DNA of 64,000 nt from Nissolia schottii (lineage: Eukaryota; Streptophyta; Magnoliopsida; Fabales; Fabaceae), in assembly GCA_003254905.1 (NCBI GenBank), contig QANU01011901.1:461002-525001 (forward strand), read 5' to 3'. A model generated the notes under the pieces. The model saw only the letters and a program-made list of their open reading frames with translations, searched no databases and was not told the origin of the DNA. The translations under genes and the position numbers were made by a program. Within the stretch, counting starts at the first letter, position 1, and every line of letters starts with the position of its first letter. Positions 1 to 14,160 of the stretch are shown piece by piece.

Positions 1-293
1 ATTTAATGTAAAAAAAATTAAAAAATATTATTATTTAATAACAAAAAATCACACAAATTTCAAGTAAGAAGATTCACTCAAGTAACACAATTACTTTTCC
101 TAGCAAATGTGATTAAGGCCTAAGGTTTTATCTAAAAAAAAATTAATACCTTTACATGCTTAGAAACACAATAAATTACATTATTTAAATTTATTTTATA
201 TGTAACAATGTCAAATCACACTTTATGTATCATTTGACGAGATATTAATAGAATGTGAATTTTATTTAAATTTATGTAACAATTAATTGAATT

Positions 294-554
294 GTGAACG
301 CTCGACCCAATGTCTCACACAAAACGAAAGAATTCAACCAACTTGTAGCATATGATGGTGATGGACGGCTTGCAAAGATGCCATTGTTTAAGAGAACAGT
401 TGCATCAATCTTTTACACTACAAAGGGAAATAAAGACTATGAAGTGTCATTACATCTCTCCGTTCTTTGTTGGTCAGATACAACTAATTATGGCAAGGTA
501 CTCCCCGAACCAGACGTTATTTTATTAATTAATTTATTCATTGAACTAACATAG
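294..554 (+). other. Possible coding fragment, unidentified
   Basis: An 86-codon open frame with balanced amino-acid composition in an otherwise AT-rich region. It contains stretches such as YDGDGRLAKMPLFKR and LHLSVLCWSDTTNYGK, which look more like real protein than chance translation. A GT follows the NYGK codons at about 499, so this could be an exon or a captured gene fragment. I do not recognise the family and see no convincing neighbouring exons. Confidence 0.2.
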
Positions 555-628
555 TCCCCGTCTATATATGCTGGCAATAACAACTTACTAGCATGGTCCA
601 TGACACACAAAATTAAATAAATAAATAT

Positions 629-630
<2 letters not shown>

Positions 631-668
<38 letters not shown>
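631..668. repeat. (AT)n microsatellite
   Basis: About 19 uninterrupted AT dinucleotides. Confidence 0.95.
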
Positions 669-671
<3 letters not shown>

Positions 672-1107
672 TGACCTCGTCACCCACTAACCGTCACTTA
701 ACTCATCACTTTTTCTTATATGCTCCAGTTCTTCCCCATTACACAAAAACACAAAAAAGGGGGGCCATATATATAGAGTACCTACCCTCTTTCTCTCTAG
801 GCCCCTTTCCCTTTCTAACAGGGGGCTGGTGCATCTTAACAGTTAAACTAACCATGCAATAAATGTTAATGTATGGGATAATGGCACATCGAAACCTGCT
901 AATGTGTTGCGGAGAGATATTTTCGAGTTAATTGTAGAGCCACGTTACAGCTGCTTGTAATTTCATGATTTATCAATAATAAATATTTATCTGTCTATTA
1001 TGATACGTTTAATAAATGTTGTTACAATGAGATTCAACCTTTGTCGTTTGATTCGCTTAATAAAAGAAAAAATATAATATCATAGCAATGTAGTAATATG
1101 GTCATAC

Positions 1108-1478
1108 CTGAATGTTGAAGGGTCAGTGGAAATGCTCTCGGAGATGTGAGCAATGGAGTGACGGCTAGCACTGAGGAGGAGGTACTCAACCTCGCCCATG
1201 TCCCCGTTGAATCCAATGTTCTTACATCCATAAGCGGGGGCCGCCTGTTTCTTTTGCGAGGCCGGTTTTGCGAAAAAATCGAAACCGGCCTCTTCCACTC
1301 TGGCTATGGTTTCGTGGGTGATGCCGTGGTTGATCACCTTGAAGAAACCATAGTCTTCACATGCTTTCACTATGAGTTTCTTCACCACCGACCTTTCCTC
1401 GTTGAGGTCCACGATGGGGAGGTCCGTATTGGATAGAATCCTTTCACTCCTTATTGGGTTTGGGGAAGCCAACACCAT
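1108..1478 (-). CDS. GA2OX: Gibberellin 2-oxidase, exon 1 (partial gene)
   Basis: Gibberellin 2-beta-dioxygenases are cytosolic 2-oxoglutarate/Fe(II) oxygenases that inactivate bioactive gibberellins and their precursors. The exon reads MVLASPNP, then LPIVDLNEE (start of the DIOX_N domain), ACEDYGFFKVINHGI, and YGCKNIGFNGDMGEVEYLLL, all hallmarks of the C19-GA2ox group. The exon ends in a CAG/GTATGAC donor at 1108/1107, as expected before the oxygenase-domain exons. These exons, with the HxD...H iron ligands, are not in the window, so activity cannot be judged. I chose the start at 1478 because family members begin MVV/MVL; an upstream in-frame ATG at 1490 would add four residues. The usual short PFG-containing linker before YG is reduced here. 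The leader at 1479 to about 1740 carries a GA microsatellite. Confidence 0.88.
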
Positions 1479-1591
1479 TTTTGGACCCAAGGTGTTTGAA
1501 AATGGATTCTAATTTTTTTTTTCCTAGATATGTTTATAAATTGGTGAATGGTATGAGATTATAAGAGAAAAGAACAGTTCTAAGCAAGAAT

Positions 1592-1612
1592 GAGAGAGAG
1601 AGAGAGAGAGAA
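1592..1612. repeat. (GA)n microsatellite in the presumed GA2ox 5' leader
   Basis: A GA run inside a purine-rich stretch (CT-rich on the gene's strand) about 100-130 bp upstream of the GA2ox start. Such tracts are common in plant 5' UTRs. Confidence 0.8.
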
Positions 1613-1739
1613 GAGGAAGGGAGAAAATAGAATGTGAGAGATGAAGAGAAAGGGAAGGAAGGTGGGGGATTTATGAGGCGCAATAATGGGGTATTTATGC
1701 AGCAAGAATCGGAGAGAATCCACTGGGAGGGGGACATAT

Positions 1740-4700
1740 TAAAATATAGTGTAAAGTAATGTGAGTGAAATGAATGAGATTGGATATGATACCCAAGTAA
1801 ATTGAGGGAAGACTAGTATTACTCCATTATGTCATTTTTATTTGTAATTGTCATTTTTTTAATATATTTTAAAATTAATATATCTAGTCAATTTTGTTTA
1901 AATAGAACAATTTCTCACTATACATAAAAAAAAAAAGTGGAAGTGAAAGCTAAAAAATTGGAAAGAAGAACTTTAGATTATAGAAACTTGAACTTAAAGC
2001 TTTTATGTTGAGTTTGATATCAAAAATAATACAAAGAAATAAATATACAAGAACAAATACAGAAAAATTTATGTTTCCAAACAAAAATTTTATATCCCCT
2101 GTAGCTCAGTTTCAATGAAATATAAAAAATATAATAATTTTTTTTTCTATATCTTTATGATGTCTTGTTCTCAATTTTTAATGATAGCTTTAAAGGACAG
2201 AAAATACTAACATTAGTACAGGTTTAAAAAATTGATGGGACAATTCAAAAATTGACAAATTTACAAATAAAATAATTTATAGAAAAAAATGTTTATTTTT
2301 TTTAGATGTAAACATACTTATTATTTTAAATGGTACTTTTTCTAAAAATTGAATGTAGATCCTCATCCTCCTAAAATTATAGTGTATCTTTGTCGCCACG
2401 TTAACACAACCGTAGGGAATAATAGTATATGTTAATGGAACATTATTTTAACTTTTTTTTATTTTGGGTTGATGGGGATTGGTGAATTTTGTACTTAAAA
2501 ATGAAGTACAACTAGCAAATTCTAGGCTGGAACGTTGACTTTGATCACTCTTTGTTGACTCAAAGTAGCTTTCTCACTTTAATTGGTATGTTTATCAGTC
2601 TGTATCGGTTGTCTTTTGACAATAAACTGTCTTTATGACTGGTTTTATCACCATCATTTTTTGACTTAAACTTCGTTTTAACGTGTCCTTCCTACCTTAC
2701 CTACTTTCACATGCCATTTGCCGAACGTCCTTTTTCTTGTGAATAAAATGTTCTTCTCAAAATTATGAAACCACAAAGATACCCAAATTCGGATGATTTA
2801 GAAGGGAGTAGTTGGTAAGAAATTCAATGAGTTTAACCCCACAAAAAAAAAAAAAAAAGTTGAATGTAGTATAGTGGGATTAAAGGGAAAAAAAACAATC
2901 AATTAATTCCTTTCTAGAATAACTCATTCACTCGCCCATATGTTGTTCTAGTGTCTGCTAGGTTTTGTCACAATTATCAAATTTACTTTTGACCAAAAAA
3001 ATATTGGAACAAGTGTTTTTTTTAGCTCTTTTTTTTTTCCTTTTATTATGAGGGAAAGGGATATATGTTTTGATAAATAAATAAATAAATAATATTTTAG
3101 TTTTTTTTTCATCTTTTATTTTTATTTTATGTTTTTAAAATTGTTTTCTATTCTTTAGGATTTTATAAAAAAAAATTATTTTTTTAACAAAATTCTAAGA
3201 TTAAAAATAAAAAGTAAAATTTTGATCATAACTAAAATATATCTTAGATTATGTTTTCATATCTTGTTTTTATTTTCTGTCTTTTTGTTTTCTATTTTTA
3301 AGAATTTTGTTTAAAAAATTGTGAAAATAAAAAGTCAAAAATAAAATAATAATTTTATTATTTTCACTATTTCATTTACCAAATACTAAAATTAAAAAAT
3401 AAATTAAAAAACAAAATATAAATCAAGCATGTCCAACTTTACCTTTAGTATCTCTCCAAAGAAAAAAGAAAAGAACCCTTTATTAATTTTTCTAAACTCG
3501 CTTTGTTAACATCATGTACAAACATAAATAACTTCTTAAAAAAAAAAACAATTCTTTTAAGCTGAATTTCTTTCAATTTAAATCATGTCAAAAAGTAATT
3601 CTACGTACTAAAATTTAAAACCAAAGGGATCCTTAGCCTTTTTTGCATCACCACATGGTTTAAATAGGCGGCTTCTTGTTCCCACAAAATGGACATTTGA
3701 GGGCCAAGCTTTGCTGTTTATGGTCACCCAATGTATATACTTGGGCCAGTATTGGAATCCCACACGTCTCTTTCACATTCACACAAGGGCCACTCATCAA
3801 CAAGTACTAGTACTCATACCCTCTCTTTTTCAGGGTATCATTTTCAATTTGAAATGAAATATCACATCCTCATATATATGAATGATTCCTCCTTATGATT
3901 CTCTGGTGATATTTCGTTCATGGTGCATTGGTGAAGCTAGGAAATATTGAAATGCCATTTTCAATCAATGTTATATAGAGTGAACAATCATTTTGTCTAA
4001 AATTATAAGCTCTTAATTTCTTCTGCCATTTGTCTCCTCTCATGCTAAGGCCAATCCATCAACATTAATATCTACTTTTTATTTCATTTATTAATTAAAA
4101 ATAAATACTTTCAGATTTTTCTTTAAAAAAAAGATACATCATTATCCTTACCATTAAGGACAGAAGCAAAACAGTGTTTTTTGTTTTATGACTACATGTG
4201 TATTTTTTTTCTACAAAAGACACATTATGTTGGAGCAATTTAATTTTACAAGGGACAAGGCTCTCCACCCCCTGCACCAGTTATTACATAAGCCTTTTTG
4301 TTTACTTCATCCTTATCGGTTCGTACCATTGTTGTTGGATTGATATAAATATACAATTTAGTATGGATGTGATATTAATTATGCAAATCAATAAATAAAT
4401 CAGTTCTTATATGAGTATGTGTCAAGTTCTTATATTTTCATGTTTTAAAAAAAGTAGTAGTAGTACTCTAGTATGGTATGTTGAATGCAGCTGAGGTGTA
4501 CGGTTAGGTTTATCGAAGAGAACAATAATTGACCAACTTTTGCATTTAAAAAATACTCTGCAACTGCACTACCAAGCTAATTAAATTTATTAGGAGCACC
4601 AAACTGGTATATCCAACCAAGATTAAACATATGTACTTTTGGCAAATTTTATTTTAATTTGTTGGTTGACTGCTTAAGGGGTTGGGTTTTGCTCTTTCCC

Positions 4701-7700
4701 ATGCTGTAGATTATCCCAAACTTCAATGCCAAAATTCTTGTGCCAAAAGGCAAGACAAAATTAGCATATTTTTTTTAAGAGAAACTATGGCCAAACTAAT
4801 TTTACACGATAGAAGTTTGTCACAAATTTTAAAATTATTCTTTATTTAACATAAGATCAAATCCTCCAAACTTAGTGAAAGAAATTTTTTTGCTTGAGCG
4901 AATAAAACTGCGTACTAAATAACCATTAGTTTTATGAGTGAATAAAATTGTGCTAAAAGGGAGAAAAAGCTCCTGCGGTGGTATGGTAAATGGATGAATG
5001 TTGCATCAATTTGAAAGATGGCACCGGGTTCTCAGGTAAGTTTACATGATAGGCTAACGAGTTATTTAAGAGTGTATTGGGTAAACTAGTTTGATATTTT
5101 TGTGATGTTGTTGGGTTTCTTTTTGTTGTTGTTAGCTTTGTATTTTTTATAGGACCCATAATTAGATTCATATAAGGTTGTCTTTTTTCTCCTTATAAAA
5201 AGTAAGAATTTGTCTCACTTAATTTTTTTAAAAGAGATTTTAATGAGACCTTGCTTGTTTCTTGTTGAGAGTTGTTGAGTTTCGGTAGGAATATAGTGTT
5301 TTTGCCTTGGTACCTTGTGTCTTGTGAGTACCTTTTGTTGTTTTGTCACCCCTAAACCTCTTGATATCTTTTGGTGTCTTCGTTGGACATTATTTTTATA
5401 ATTTTTTTGTTGTCTTGAGAATTTTATAAGAAGTAGTCTATTTTTATTTTTATTTTTAAAAAGGGCTTTTATGTTACCTCAGTTCGGCATTGTAGTTAGA
5501 CAAAATTAGCATATGATAGTATACTAGTATTTCCCCAACATAAGAAAATTGCTCTAGGCTTCCTACATTTCCACATTCATATTAGTGGGTCTAAAGTTGG
5601 AATCAAATGATTCTGTTATCTAAGTTTATTTTATGAGTTTAATGCCACATTGCAGTTTCAATTCAACTCCTCCTGATTTTTCTTTCTTAAAAAATAAATT
5701 AAATGAATGGTTCATTTGTTTTTAGGAATTAAATTAAAGGGATATATATTTGTTTGTTCACAAGTTCAGTGGTAGATGCTCGGTCAGGGTCCTCTATAGA
5801 TTGGTTGCAGCAAGCAAGCAGGGGTCCAGATAGAGTACTACCTTGCCCTTCAATTATTAATACATGGGACGTGATTATTATATTATACAATAATTGCCCC
5901 CCATCAAAAGCGATGGTACATATATACATATGTATTTCGATATTGATTAAAAGAAAATACTACATAATTTCTATTAATTTTGTTTGAGTTTATAAACTTT
6001 GATGCATTACAAGTTAAAAGTTTTTTTTATAATATAATTCAATTATAGATATACATCTATTTCATAATAAATATTTCAGCCTTCTACCATTTTTTTTAAA
6101 AACTTAATTATCCTATTAAGTTCGTAATAACTTCACGATGATACTTAGTAATTTTGAGGGTAAATTAGAAATAAAAAATAATATTGTACTAATGTCATAA
6201 TTAGAGATTGTTAAGAAAATAATTTAGTAAAACTGAAGTTTCAAACATTTCTCATATTTCATCTCCATACTCCATCTTGTCATATTCGCTTTGGATTATT
6301 AATTGTTTTTTTTATTATATTCTTCGTACACAAATTTAAGTATGATTAACTATATAAAATTTTATTACGTAATTACTTAATCATTTGTCACTACAGCATT
6401 AAAAGGATTTGAATTAACAATAACTATATTTTAAAATGTAGGTGTTTGCTACCGTACTTTACCGAAATATATCGTAACACGATTAGGGGTAACAAGATTA
6501 GAGATTTTAGTAGTGTTTTAGCCTTTTAGGGATAAGGGATTTGTGAATTAAGAATATAATTGTTAGAAATTTTAGGTGAGTTAGGGATTTAAGGAGTGTT
6601 TTAGGGTTTATAGATATAATTTTTTTTCACAACAATTATATTTATATATATATATATATATATATATAAAAGCTTAGGGTAAATTAGGAATCTCATTGAG
6701 TTAGCCTATTTGGTAAAAAGTCATGTGAGAGTATATTATAAATATAAGATTAACAAAGCTACTAACATAAATATATAAAGTAGATATCAATTGTATATTG
6801 ACGCATACTAATGAACAAATAAGATGGTGTCATGTCATAATACGTTTGATACTTGTCAATTAACGAAAATACCATAACAAACACCTATAATTTAATGAGA
6901 TGTGATTGAATGACATAATACATTAAAATTTGACCTAACTTTTTAACTCCCTCTTTCATCAAAGTGGGTCACTTATAAAAAAAATCAATTTATTCTATAT
7001 TGCCAGTCTTTAGTATTTTAATAAAAAAATAGTTATTTTAACATCAATATTCTACCTTAGTGAAGAGAAGCTTAATTGAAAGAGGAGTAATTAAAGATAA
7101 ATAAATGAGCAAAGGATAATTTATAATTTTTTAAAATTAAAATAATTTGATTACTTTCTTAATTTCCTACCAAAATCTTAAACCATCCACGTTGAGGGAC
7201 GAAAAGAATATTATTTTTCTCTTTAACCCGTCTGAGGAAAGGCGTTTTTGTGAAGTCATGATCAGTAGTTGCACTCAATGTGAGTAATGGGTTAAAATTA
7301 AAATAAAATAATGAGTTAATTAACTTTATTCGTGGAATATTGAAAAGAGTGTGTAAATAGATTTTTCTAATGTTGCAAAAAAAACAAAGTTTATTTATGA
7401 GAAGTTCTCTTTACATTAACAATGCTATGGCAATATTTTAATCCTCTAAAGTTCTCGAATCTGTATCATATATGAAGGAATGGAAAACTGAAACACGGAA
7501 CTAACATAGAATTTGAACCCAAAAGATATTCTTATATGAAATGGAAAAGGATTTTAAATTTAAAGGCAATGCTCACTCAAAAGAACAGATAATTTATTTT
7601 GGAAAATATGTACGAATATGGCCTGTTTTTCTGTTTTACTATTCTTTGCTAATTAATGTGCTCTTATTCCTATATTTCACAATTTTTTTACTCACTTAAT

Positions 7701-7794
7701 AAAGTCACCTGGACAGCTGGACTCATAGTCAAAGTCAGTCTTTTGATTTTCTTTACGGTAGACATTATATATATTCTCTTTTCTATTTGCATTA
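1740..7794. other. Gene-free AT-rich intergenic DNA
   Basis: Mostly poly-A/T tracts with short open frames that lack family signatures. A (TA)n run sits at about 6642-6667. I see no convincing gene, tRNA, or element with clear ends. Degraded transposon remnants are likely but cannot be named by eye. Confidence 0.6.
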
Positions 7795-7802
7795 ATTTTT
7801 AA

Positions 7803-8327
7803 TAGAGATGAGAACAAATCAAACCGGTCGAGTCTGTTTTATTAATTTTTGGTTTAGACTTTACCTACTAATTATCAAAAGATTTTTTTATATGACTTGT
7901 TTGGGAGGCTTGACCGGAAGCCTAAAGTGTCATATGCTTGCCTATATATATATATATATTACCAAAAATCTATTGCATGACCTGTTTATCATGGTCTATT
8001 TACCTATTTAATATTTAAATAAAATTCAACATTCATAAATCAAGAATCTAATAAATCAACAAAAATCTAAATTTGCAACAACAATATAATATTTAAACAA
8101 AAATTCATATATCAATCCAAATTACAACTCCATATATCAAGCAGTCCTAACATTATTAAATTTATATTAATAAATTACTTTGAATACAACATCACAAAAG
8201 TGCCACTAATTTAGTGGTTAAGACATGTCTAAACATAAAGAATGACCTGACCTTTTTCTTAAACAAGTCAGACCAGGCCACTAACAGGTTAGGCCCTGAC
8301 AAGCCGTCTGACCTATTCCCATTCCTA
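7803..8327. mobile_element. hAT-like non-autonomous DNA transposon
   Basis: The left end reads TAGAGATGAGAACAAA. The right end, read inward on the other strand, is TAGGAATGGGAATAGGTC. Both fit the plant hAT terminal pattern TAGGGRTGGSAA. The flanks ATTTTTAA (7795-7802) and ATTCCTAA (8328-8335) look like a diverged 8-bp target duplication. The roughly 525-bp interior has no transposase frame. A related fragment lies near 40.7 kb. Confidence 0.6.
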
Positions 8328-8335
8328 ATTCCTAA

Positions 8336-10421
8336 CCAACTATCCAAAGGTTTTCGTTTTTGATAATAATGGTAAAATCTCAATTTAAATTGCAGAATCA
8401 AACAATTTTACGAGTTAAAAAAGGTCAATTAATCTTAATATTATCACTTGAATTATATGATTCTACAATTTAAATATTATTACAATTTCATGATTTATAT
8501 TTTTATTTTACTATTTCAATTTTACGTGAGATTTCGATTTTGACCACCTTAATTGCAGTTTCCGATGATAATTATTTTTTTCTGCCCCATATTCCCTTTG
8601 CGATCCATGAAAATGCCTTATAATGTTACGAATTTTGAGTGCAAAATTAATTATGGATTTTTCTTCTTCGAATTATCTATACTCAGATCTACTAATTTAG
8701 TAGCACTGTGAGATAAAGTGTTAGCACTAATTCTCTTTTTCTACGAGACCTGAATTTAATATTTTGGTCAAGAAAAATATGTACTTAATTACTTTAAACC
8801 AACCCAATGTTGGTTTCGAAATTTATTTGATTTAATTTTTTCAATCCATCAAGAGATAGTAAAGTTTGGTGAAATGATAAAATTGTTATTTTGTGATTGC
8901 CACGAATTCAAACCAATGAAAATATCGATGTACAAACCAAACAGGTTAAACACAATCACAATTGAAATTTGAAAGTACAACAATGCTGTCTAACACGAGT
9001 AGTGCTGGGTTTAAGAAATGAAAAATCACGTACCCATTTGCTGTGAAATTGGCTAAGACAATAATTATTATTAAATGATATTAAGATGGGAATTTTATTA
9101 AAATTTCATCTAAAAAGAAATAAAAAATGAGTTAATATAATGTCTAATAATAAATAAATACATATAATATAACTCTTAAATAAAATTACTAAAAAGGCTT
9201 TGTAAAAAAAAAAAAAAACTACTAAAAAAAGTCATTTTGCCAAATATATATAAAAAGAAAAAGGAGAATTGAGAAAACATATATAATGATAGCATTGGAC
9301 CCACAAAGGGTATAGGTAGAAGTCGAGTGTGCAGTGACAGTGACGAGGAATGGCAAGAACAGATGGCCAGAGAAATGGTACCTCAACATTGCAGCCAAGA
9401 GGCCAATAGGCATGTTGTTATAGCTAGGAGAAGCTGCAATATTCTATTTCTTATGATATTCATATGCATATAGATAGAGATAGATAGGCATGGATCTAAG
9501 TTAATTAATACACAGGAAAATTTGTACTAGCTAGGCATTCCCTTTTCTTTATTTCTATTGTCTATTAGATAGAGGTACACACATGCTGCCGTAGACAATG
9601 AGAAGAAAAAGTGGTTTAAGTAACTTCTTACATCTATAATAAATACAATAAATGAAGCGTACCCAAAATGTCGTTCAAATGAACAATCCAAATAACACTT
9701 GCGTTAAATGTGAAATTTTATGAATAGTGTAAAAGAATTTTGCTTAATATTCCATCTAATTATGTGTTTATTATATAGAAGACTTTTGAAATAATAGTAA
9801 GTTAAAGACTCATTTATTTTTGTTTATCTAACATCACATAATTAAATAATAATATAAATTTTTTTATATTATTAATTTATAGAAATTAATCTCTCCAACA
9901 ATTTAACGCGGTTGAATTCATTAGAAAAAGGACCAACGTCAATATCTCTGCCCAGGTTTTTTTTTTCTTTTTTCATAAAAGCATTGTTAAATAAAGGACT
10001 AACATCAATGCGTGTATCTGATGCTGGTTTTCATGACAATGTATATGTACATATAAAAACAGGGAAGCAAGCAGCTCAGACATGTCTTATTAGTTAGTAC
10101 CTTTTTAATTTTAATATCTAAATACAATTATATAATGTAAATGATTGATTGATAATTGAAGAAGAAAGAGAAAAGAAAGTGTTATTAGGTAGTAATAGAT
10201 AGTGTGTTGATCATGCTAATTTGATTTTTTTTTTTTAATCAAACGAGTCTGTAGTAAATTATTCCAAGCTGGAAAGCCCCGTTAATGACCCTATTTATTT
10301 AATTTATATATGTTTGAAGATGACATTCCTATTTTTGGCATAATATAAGACCATTTAAATTTTTTTTTGAAATACCAAATACCAATTAGGTGGTTAACGG
10401 TTGCGAATATCTCTCTATCTT

Positions 10422-10459
<38 letters not shown>

Positions 10460-12904
10460 TTGTTTATAATGAAGAAGAACCGTGCAACAGTCTCAGTCTG
10501 AGACAACCCCTCATGTCCAAATAAACTTGTGCACAACATTTGTGGGGTCAACAATTATTTAAGATTCTAATTAAAATGGAAAGATTGGGACAACACATGG
10601 ATTAGCAGTTTTTTTTGAGAGATTCATACTACTGACATATGAGTATGTGTGGGTCTCAATACTGCACCAGTATCGCTCATGTGATGATGGTTGTGTATTT
10701 CTTGACTTCATACCATGTAAGAATTAATGCTTTCTTTATTATGCCGACTATAGTTAGTACTATTATTCATTTTTCTTTTATTGTATTGCCGGTATTTTTG
10801 TTAGCCTCTATTTAATGACTTGAGTTATTATTTATTACTTGGTAAATTTGTTAAAGTCCAAAGTAAGTTTTTGCACTGTCTAGACCTATTGAAACCATAA
10901 TAAGTGTCGCTTGATTCAAAACTCATCGAGTGTTGGGTGATAACTCGTCCTACTTTATACATTAGTTGGATGATGGGTTACTAAAATTTTAAAACCAAAT
11001 TGACTTGTTTCATTGACAAATTTGTTTTTTTTTAACCTAATGCTTTCTAACTTAGCCATGCCATCTGTGCCAAAAAACAAAGAAAGAAACTTTATCCAAA
11101 ATCAGATCAAAAAATCAACTAAAGTTCCCCTACAAAAAGGAAATAAACTCTCAAGTGCAAAAAATAAAAAACCTCAAAAATTCCAAAATAATGACAATAA
11201 ATTCTAAAAAAAACTTGGGTCACTCATTGACTCACCCAACAATTCAACGAATAGACTCAATGTAAATCATCCCATTCAAAATCACACAAGTCAACTCGCC
11301 AAACATACTGTCAAGTTCGTCGGCTAGGTGGGTCCATCCGAAAAATGACTCAAATCAGTCGACGTATAACCCTACATAGTAGGTCTAGTTTGTAATTTTC
11401 CTCTCTCTCTCTCTCCCTACTTTTTGTTTTGGGCCGAACCTGAATATGACATTCTGTTTTTTTTTCCACTCACAGTAATTATAATAATATTGTAAAAACT
11501 TTATAGTGAAGTAGTTCTGGCAAACCAGAGTTTTGAGGGGCACGAGACAATCGTGAAGCCCAACCCAAGTTAAGAATTCAAAACAAAATTCACTATAACT
11601 TTCGAAGTTTTGAACTAAAAGCTCATTAATATTATAACCTAGAGCGCCCATAATTGACCAAAAAGGCCCAGTGCATATGAATAATATGTTTCTGGCTTTC
11701 AATTTTGGGCCTTCAGTAGGCCCAACGTGTGGGATTGTCATGAGGCATTTATTTTTGGTGACGTGCAGGTAGAATGTTATATGCGCACATTAAAATCATG
11801 ACTTAGACAAAAAAAATATCTTTTAATCTTTACCAAAATTTTAGGGGTAAATTACAGCAACATCCCTTAAGTTTTAGTAAAATTACACTTGGTTTTCTTC
11901 CGTCTATAAAACATTATATTGACCTCATATGACTTTTACAAAATATTACACTGACCTTTCCTAGGTTCCTACATTCTAAATTTTAAAAACTTAATAAAAC
12001 ATATAAAATAAATATTTTTTCCTTAACTTTAGATTGAATGCAAAAAATTATGCATTAATTAATTTTTACATTTTAAAATAAATTCAAAATTTTAAAAATT
12101 ATTTTAAAATAGGAGAAGTTAGTGTATGGCGGTCAAAAGATAAATCAACATAGGGAAGATTATAGTTTATACTTTCATTAAACTTCTAGAGTTTATCCAA
12201 ATTTTAGTTTTCTAGAGTTTCTAAAAGATAAATCAATCATGTTTTGTGATTAGAGAGGAGGGTCCATGAAAAGTTAATAATAAACCAAAAGGATCATGTG
12301 AAGTACATCATGAGTCAGGAATAAGTGACTCAGACAAAAGAGAGTACAACGTCAAAGGGCCCCCCCGGAGAAGGAGAAGTAGGTGAAAAAATAGTTACCA
12401 ATTCATGCCAAAGAGTAAACGGCATTTTAACTTTTCAATGTAAAAATTCATTTGTTAACATCATCATCATCAATTTCTTCAATGAGTCACTTCACTTACA
12501 AGATCTGAACCTATTTGTTGGGCCCTTAACTTATTCTGTGATTCATAGACCTTTATTACCGTATTTGGCTTCATCTCATAATTACCTTTGACGGTTACTT
12601 ATAACTGCAGACTAAGATTTTTCTATCACTGTGTGCGCACTGCATATTACCAACGGGTTAGCCCACGGTTTGATATCATTTAAGTAAGTCTCTGATTTTA
12701 AGACTTTGTATACGGAGAGACTCACTCATCACAATTAAGTGTGCAACTCGGGTTAACTCAAATTAGACAACTGAAAAAAGATGTATAATAGTTATTTTTT
12801 GGTGAATATATATTTCCCTCTATAATTCTGCATTTGAAAAGAAAAGGAAAAAAATAGTATTTGTTGGAGTAATATTATCTACTTATAAGTAGTATATATT
12901 TATA
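8336..12904. other. Gene-free AT-rich intergenic DNA
   Basis: I see no supported gene. An ATT trinucleotide run is at 10423-10459. The ORF-like stretches here (for example 9222-9413, 11385-11741) lack domain signatures or splice context. The 10.9-11.4 kb part has words reminiscent of hAT-type repeats but no clear ends. Confidence 0.55.
10423..10459. repeat. (ATT)n microsatellite
   Basis: About 12 perfect trinucleotide units. Confidence 0.95.
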
Positions 12905-13086
12905 GAGTTTAATTTGTATTTACTCATAGTTTAAAAATTTTTAAATTGTCGTTTAATCAAATCTCTCGAAATGCATAACTTTTAAAGGGGTAATAGAGAA
13001 TGTCAACTATTTATGTTAATGTAACTATATTTGATTGATTGAGAGTGTAAAATTTTTTACACAATACATGTATACAAATTCAATTC
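12905..13086. mobile_element. MITE with long terminal inverted repeats, copy 1
   Basis: The left end GAGTTTAATTTGTATTTACT pairs with the inverted right end GAATTGAATTTGTATACA. The arms continue for about 55 bp through a TTTAAAAATTTTTAAA/TGTAAAAAATTTTACAC segment into TTAATCAAA/CAATCAATCAAA. The 182-bp element has no coding capacity. A second copy with the same ends is at 16099-16272. The type resembles MITEs that I associate with legume genomes. Confidence 0.65.
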
Positions 13087-14160
13087 ATTTACATCCGTGT
13101 AAGCGACAAATTTTGAGTAAAATAAAATATAAATAACTACAACAAGAGTTGCTCAAATTTCTTAGTATGCATTATATGATTAAGATGTATGTGCAAAACA
13201 GGAATGAAAGAAAACCCATAACTTAAATCACATGATATCCTGCAATAATTACACAGAGATCAGAGAGAGAGAGAGAGAGATCATTGTCAACTAGATCATC
13301 TTGACAGGGAGGGCTACCATATGTAGATAACTGATGGGAACAATCAATAAAGCAATCTCAATTTCAATTTATACATTGTTAAAAACCAAGGAGTTTTTTC
13401 CACATTCTGCTTCTGCTTGTGATGTAGACTAGTTTATTGTTTATTATCTAGAAATGGGGATTCTGATCCATGACTATAACAAATACAAATTGAATTGGAA
13501 GAGAAACTAATAATTCCATCCAATTATTCTTTCAATTGTATGAGGTTGGCAGCATGTCACTGTCGCTGCCCCCATATAAAATTTATACATTGGCGGTGTA
13601 ATATTATTCCCTTTGGTCACAGTCACAGGTTGTATTCTGTCCCAGGTGGCTTGTCCTTGCCCTTTCTATTGGAAAGGAAAAGGCTTAAGCACTCTTTCAA
13701 ATAAATTGGGAATGATATAGGTAAATAACGATTTGACCCACCGCAATTTTTAGCCACTTTCAGAGTTTTAAACTGTGGATCAGATCATGCGGCCATAATA
13801 TTGCAGTTGCAATCACATCAACTTACGACATCTTATCATCATTGTATTAGACTCCAACATAAAGAAATCGACTGCAATGTAACTTCAATACAACTCTATC
13901 AAGTCGCAATTAGTTAAATTTCATGTCGTAACCTTATAAAAATTTTACAATGAGTGAACTACTGTATGAATGGCGACAACCATAATACCTACAATCACAG
14001 TAATTGCAACCACCGCGACCACAACAACGGCATTTGCAGCTGCAACAAGTAGGCCTCGGTACTAAAAAATAATTCACAACATCACAGTAATTCACACATC
14101 GTGACATTTTTCCACTAAAATAAGTACTAAATAGAAAGAAAAAAAAAAAAGAAATGGTCA
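13087..14160. other. Intergenic DNA with a degraded inverted-repeat element
   Basis: No gene is seen. About 13730-14060 is rich in words such as GCAGTTGCAATCAC, GGCCATAATATTGCA and GCAACCACCGCGACC, matching the small inverted-repeat element at 26104-26227. This suggests a diverged, longer member of the same family. Confidence 0.4.

Larger units (their letters stand above)
1..1107 (-). other. Left edge: intron 1 of the GA2ox gene or flanking DNA
   Basis: Very AT-rich DNA downstream of the GA2ox exon-1 splice donor. I see no second GA2ox exon here (the family's next exon normally opens with a conserved NDYI-like stretch), so the intron probably runs off the window. An (AT)n run lies at 631-668. 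A plus-strand open frame at 294-554 has gene-like composition but no family that I recognise. Confidence 0.6.

Noticed and set aside
1146-1436. 96-codon plus-strand frame
   Set aside because: It is the antisense shadow of GA2ox exon 1.
2095-2125. CTGTAGCTCAGTTTCAATG, a tRNA-like D-arm word
   Set aside because: No acceptor stem, anticodon arm or T-loop consensus follows; I found no convincing tRNA gene anywhere in the window.
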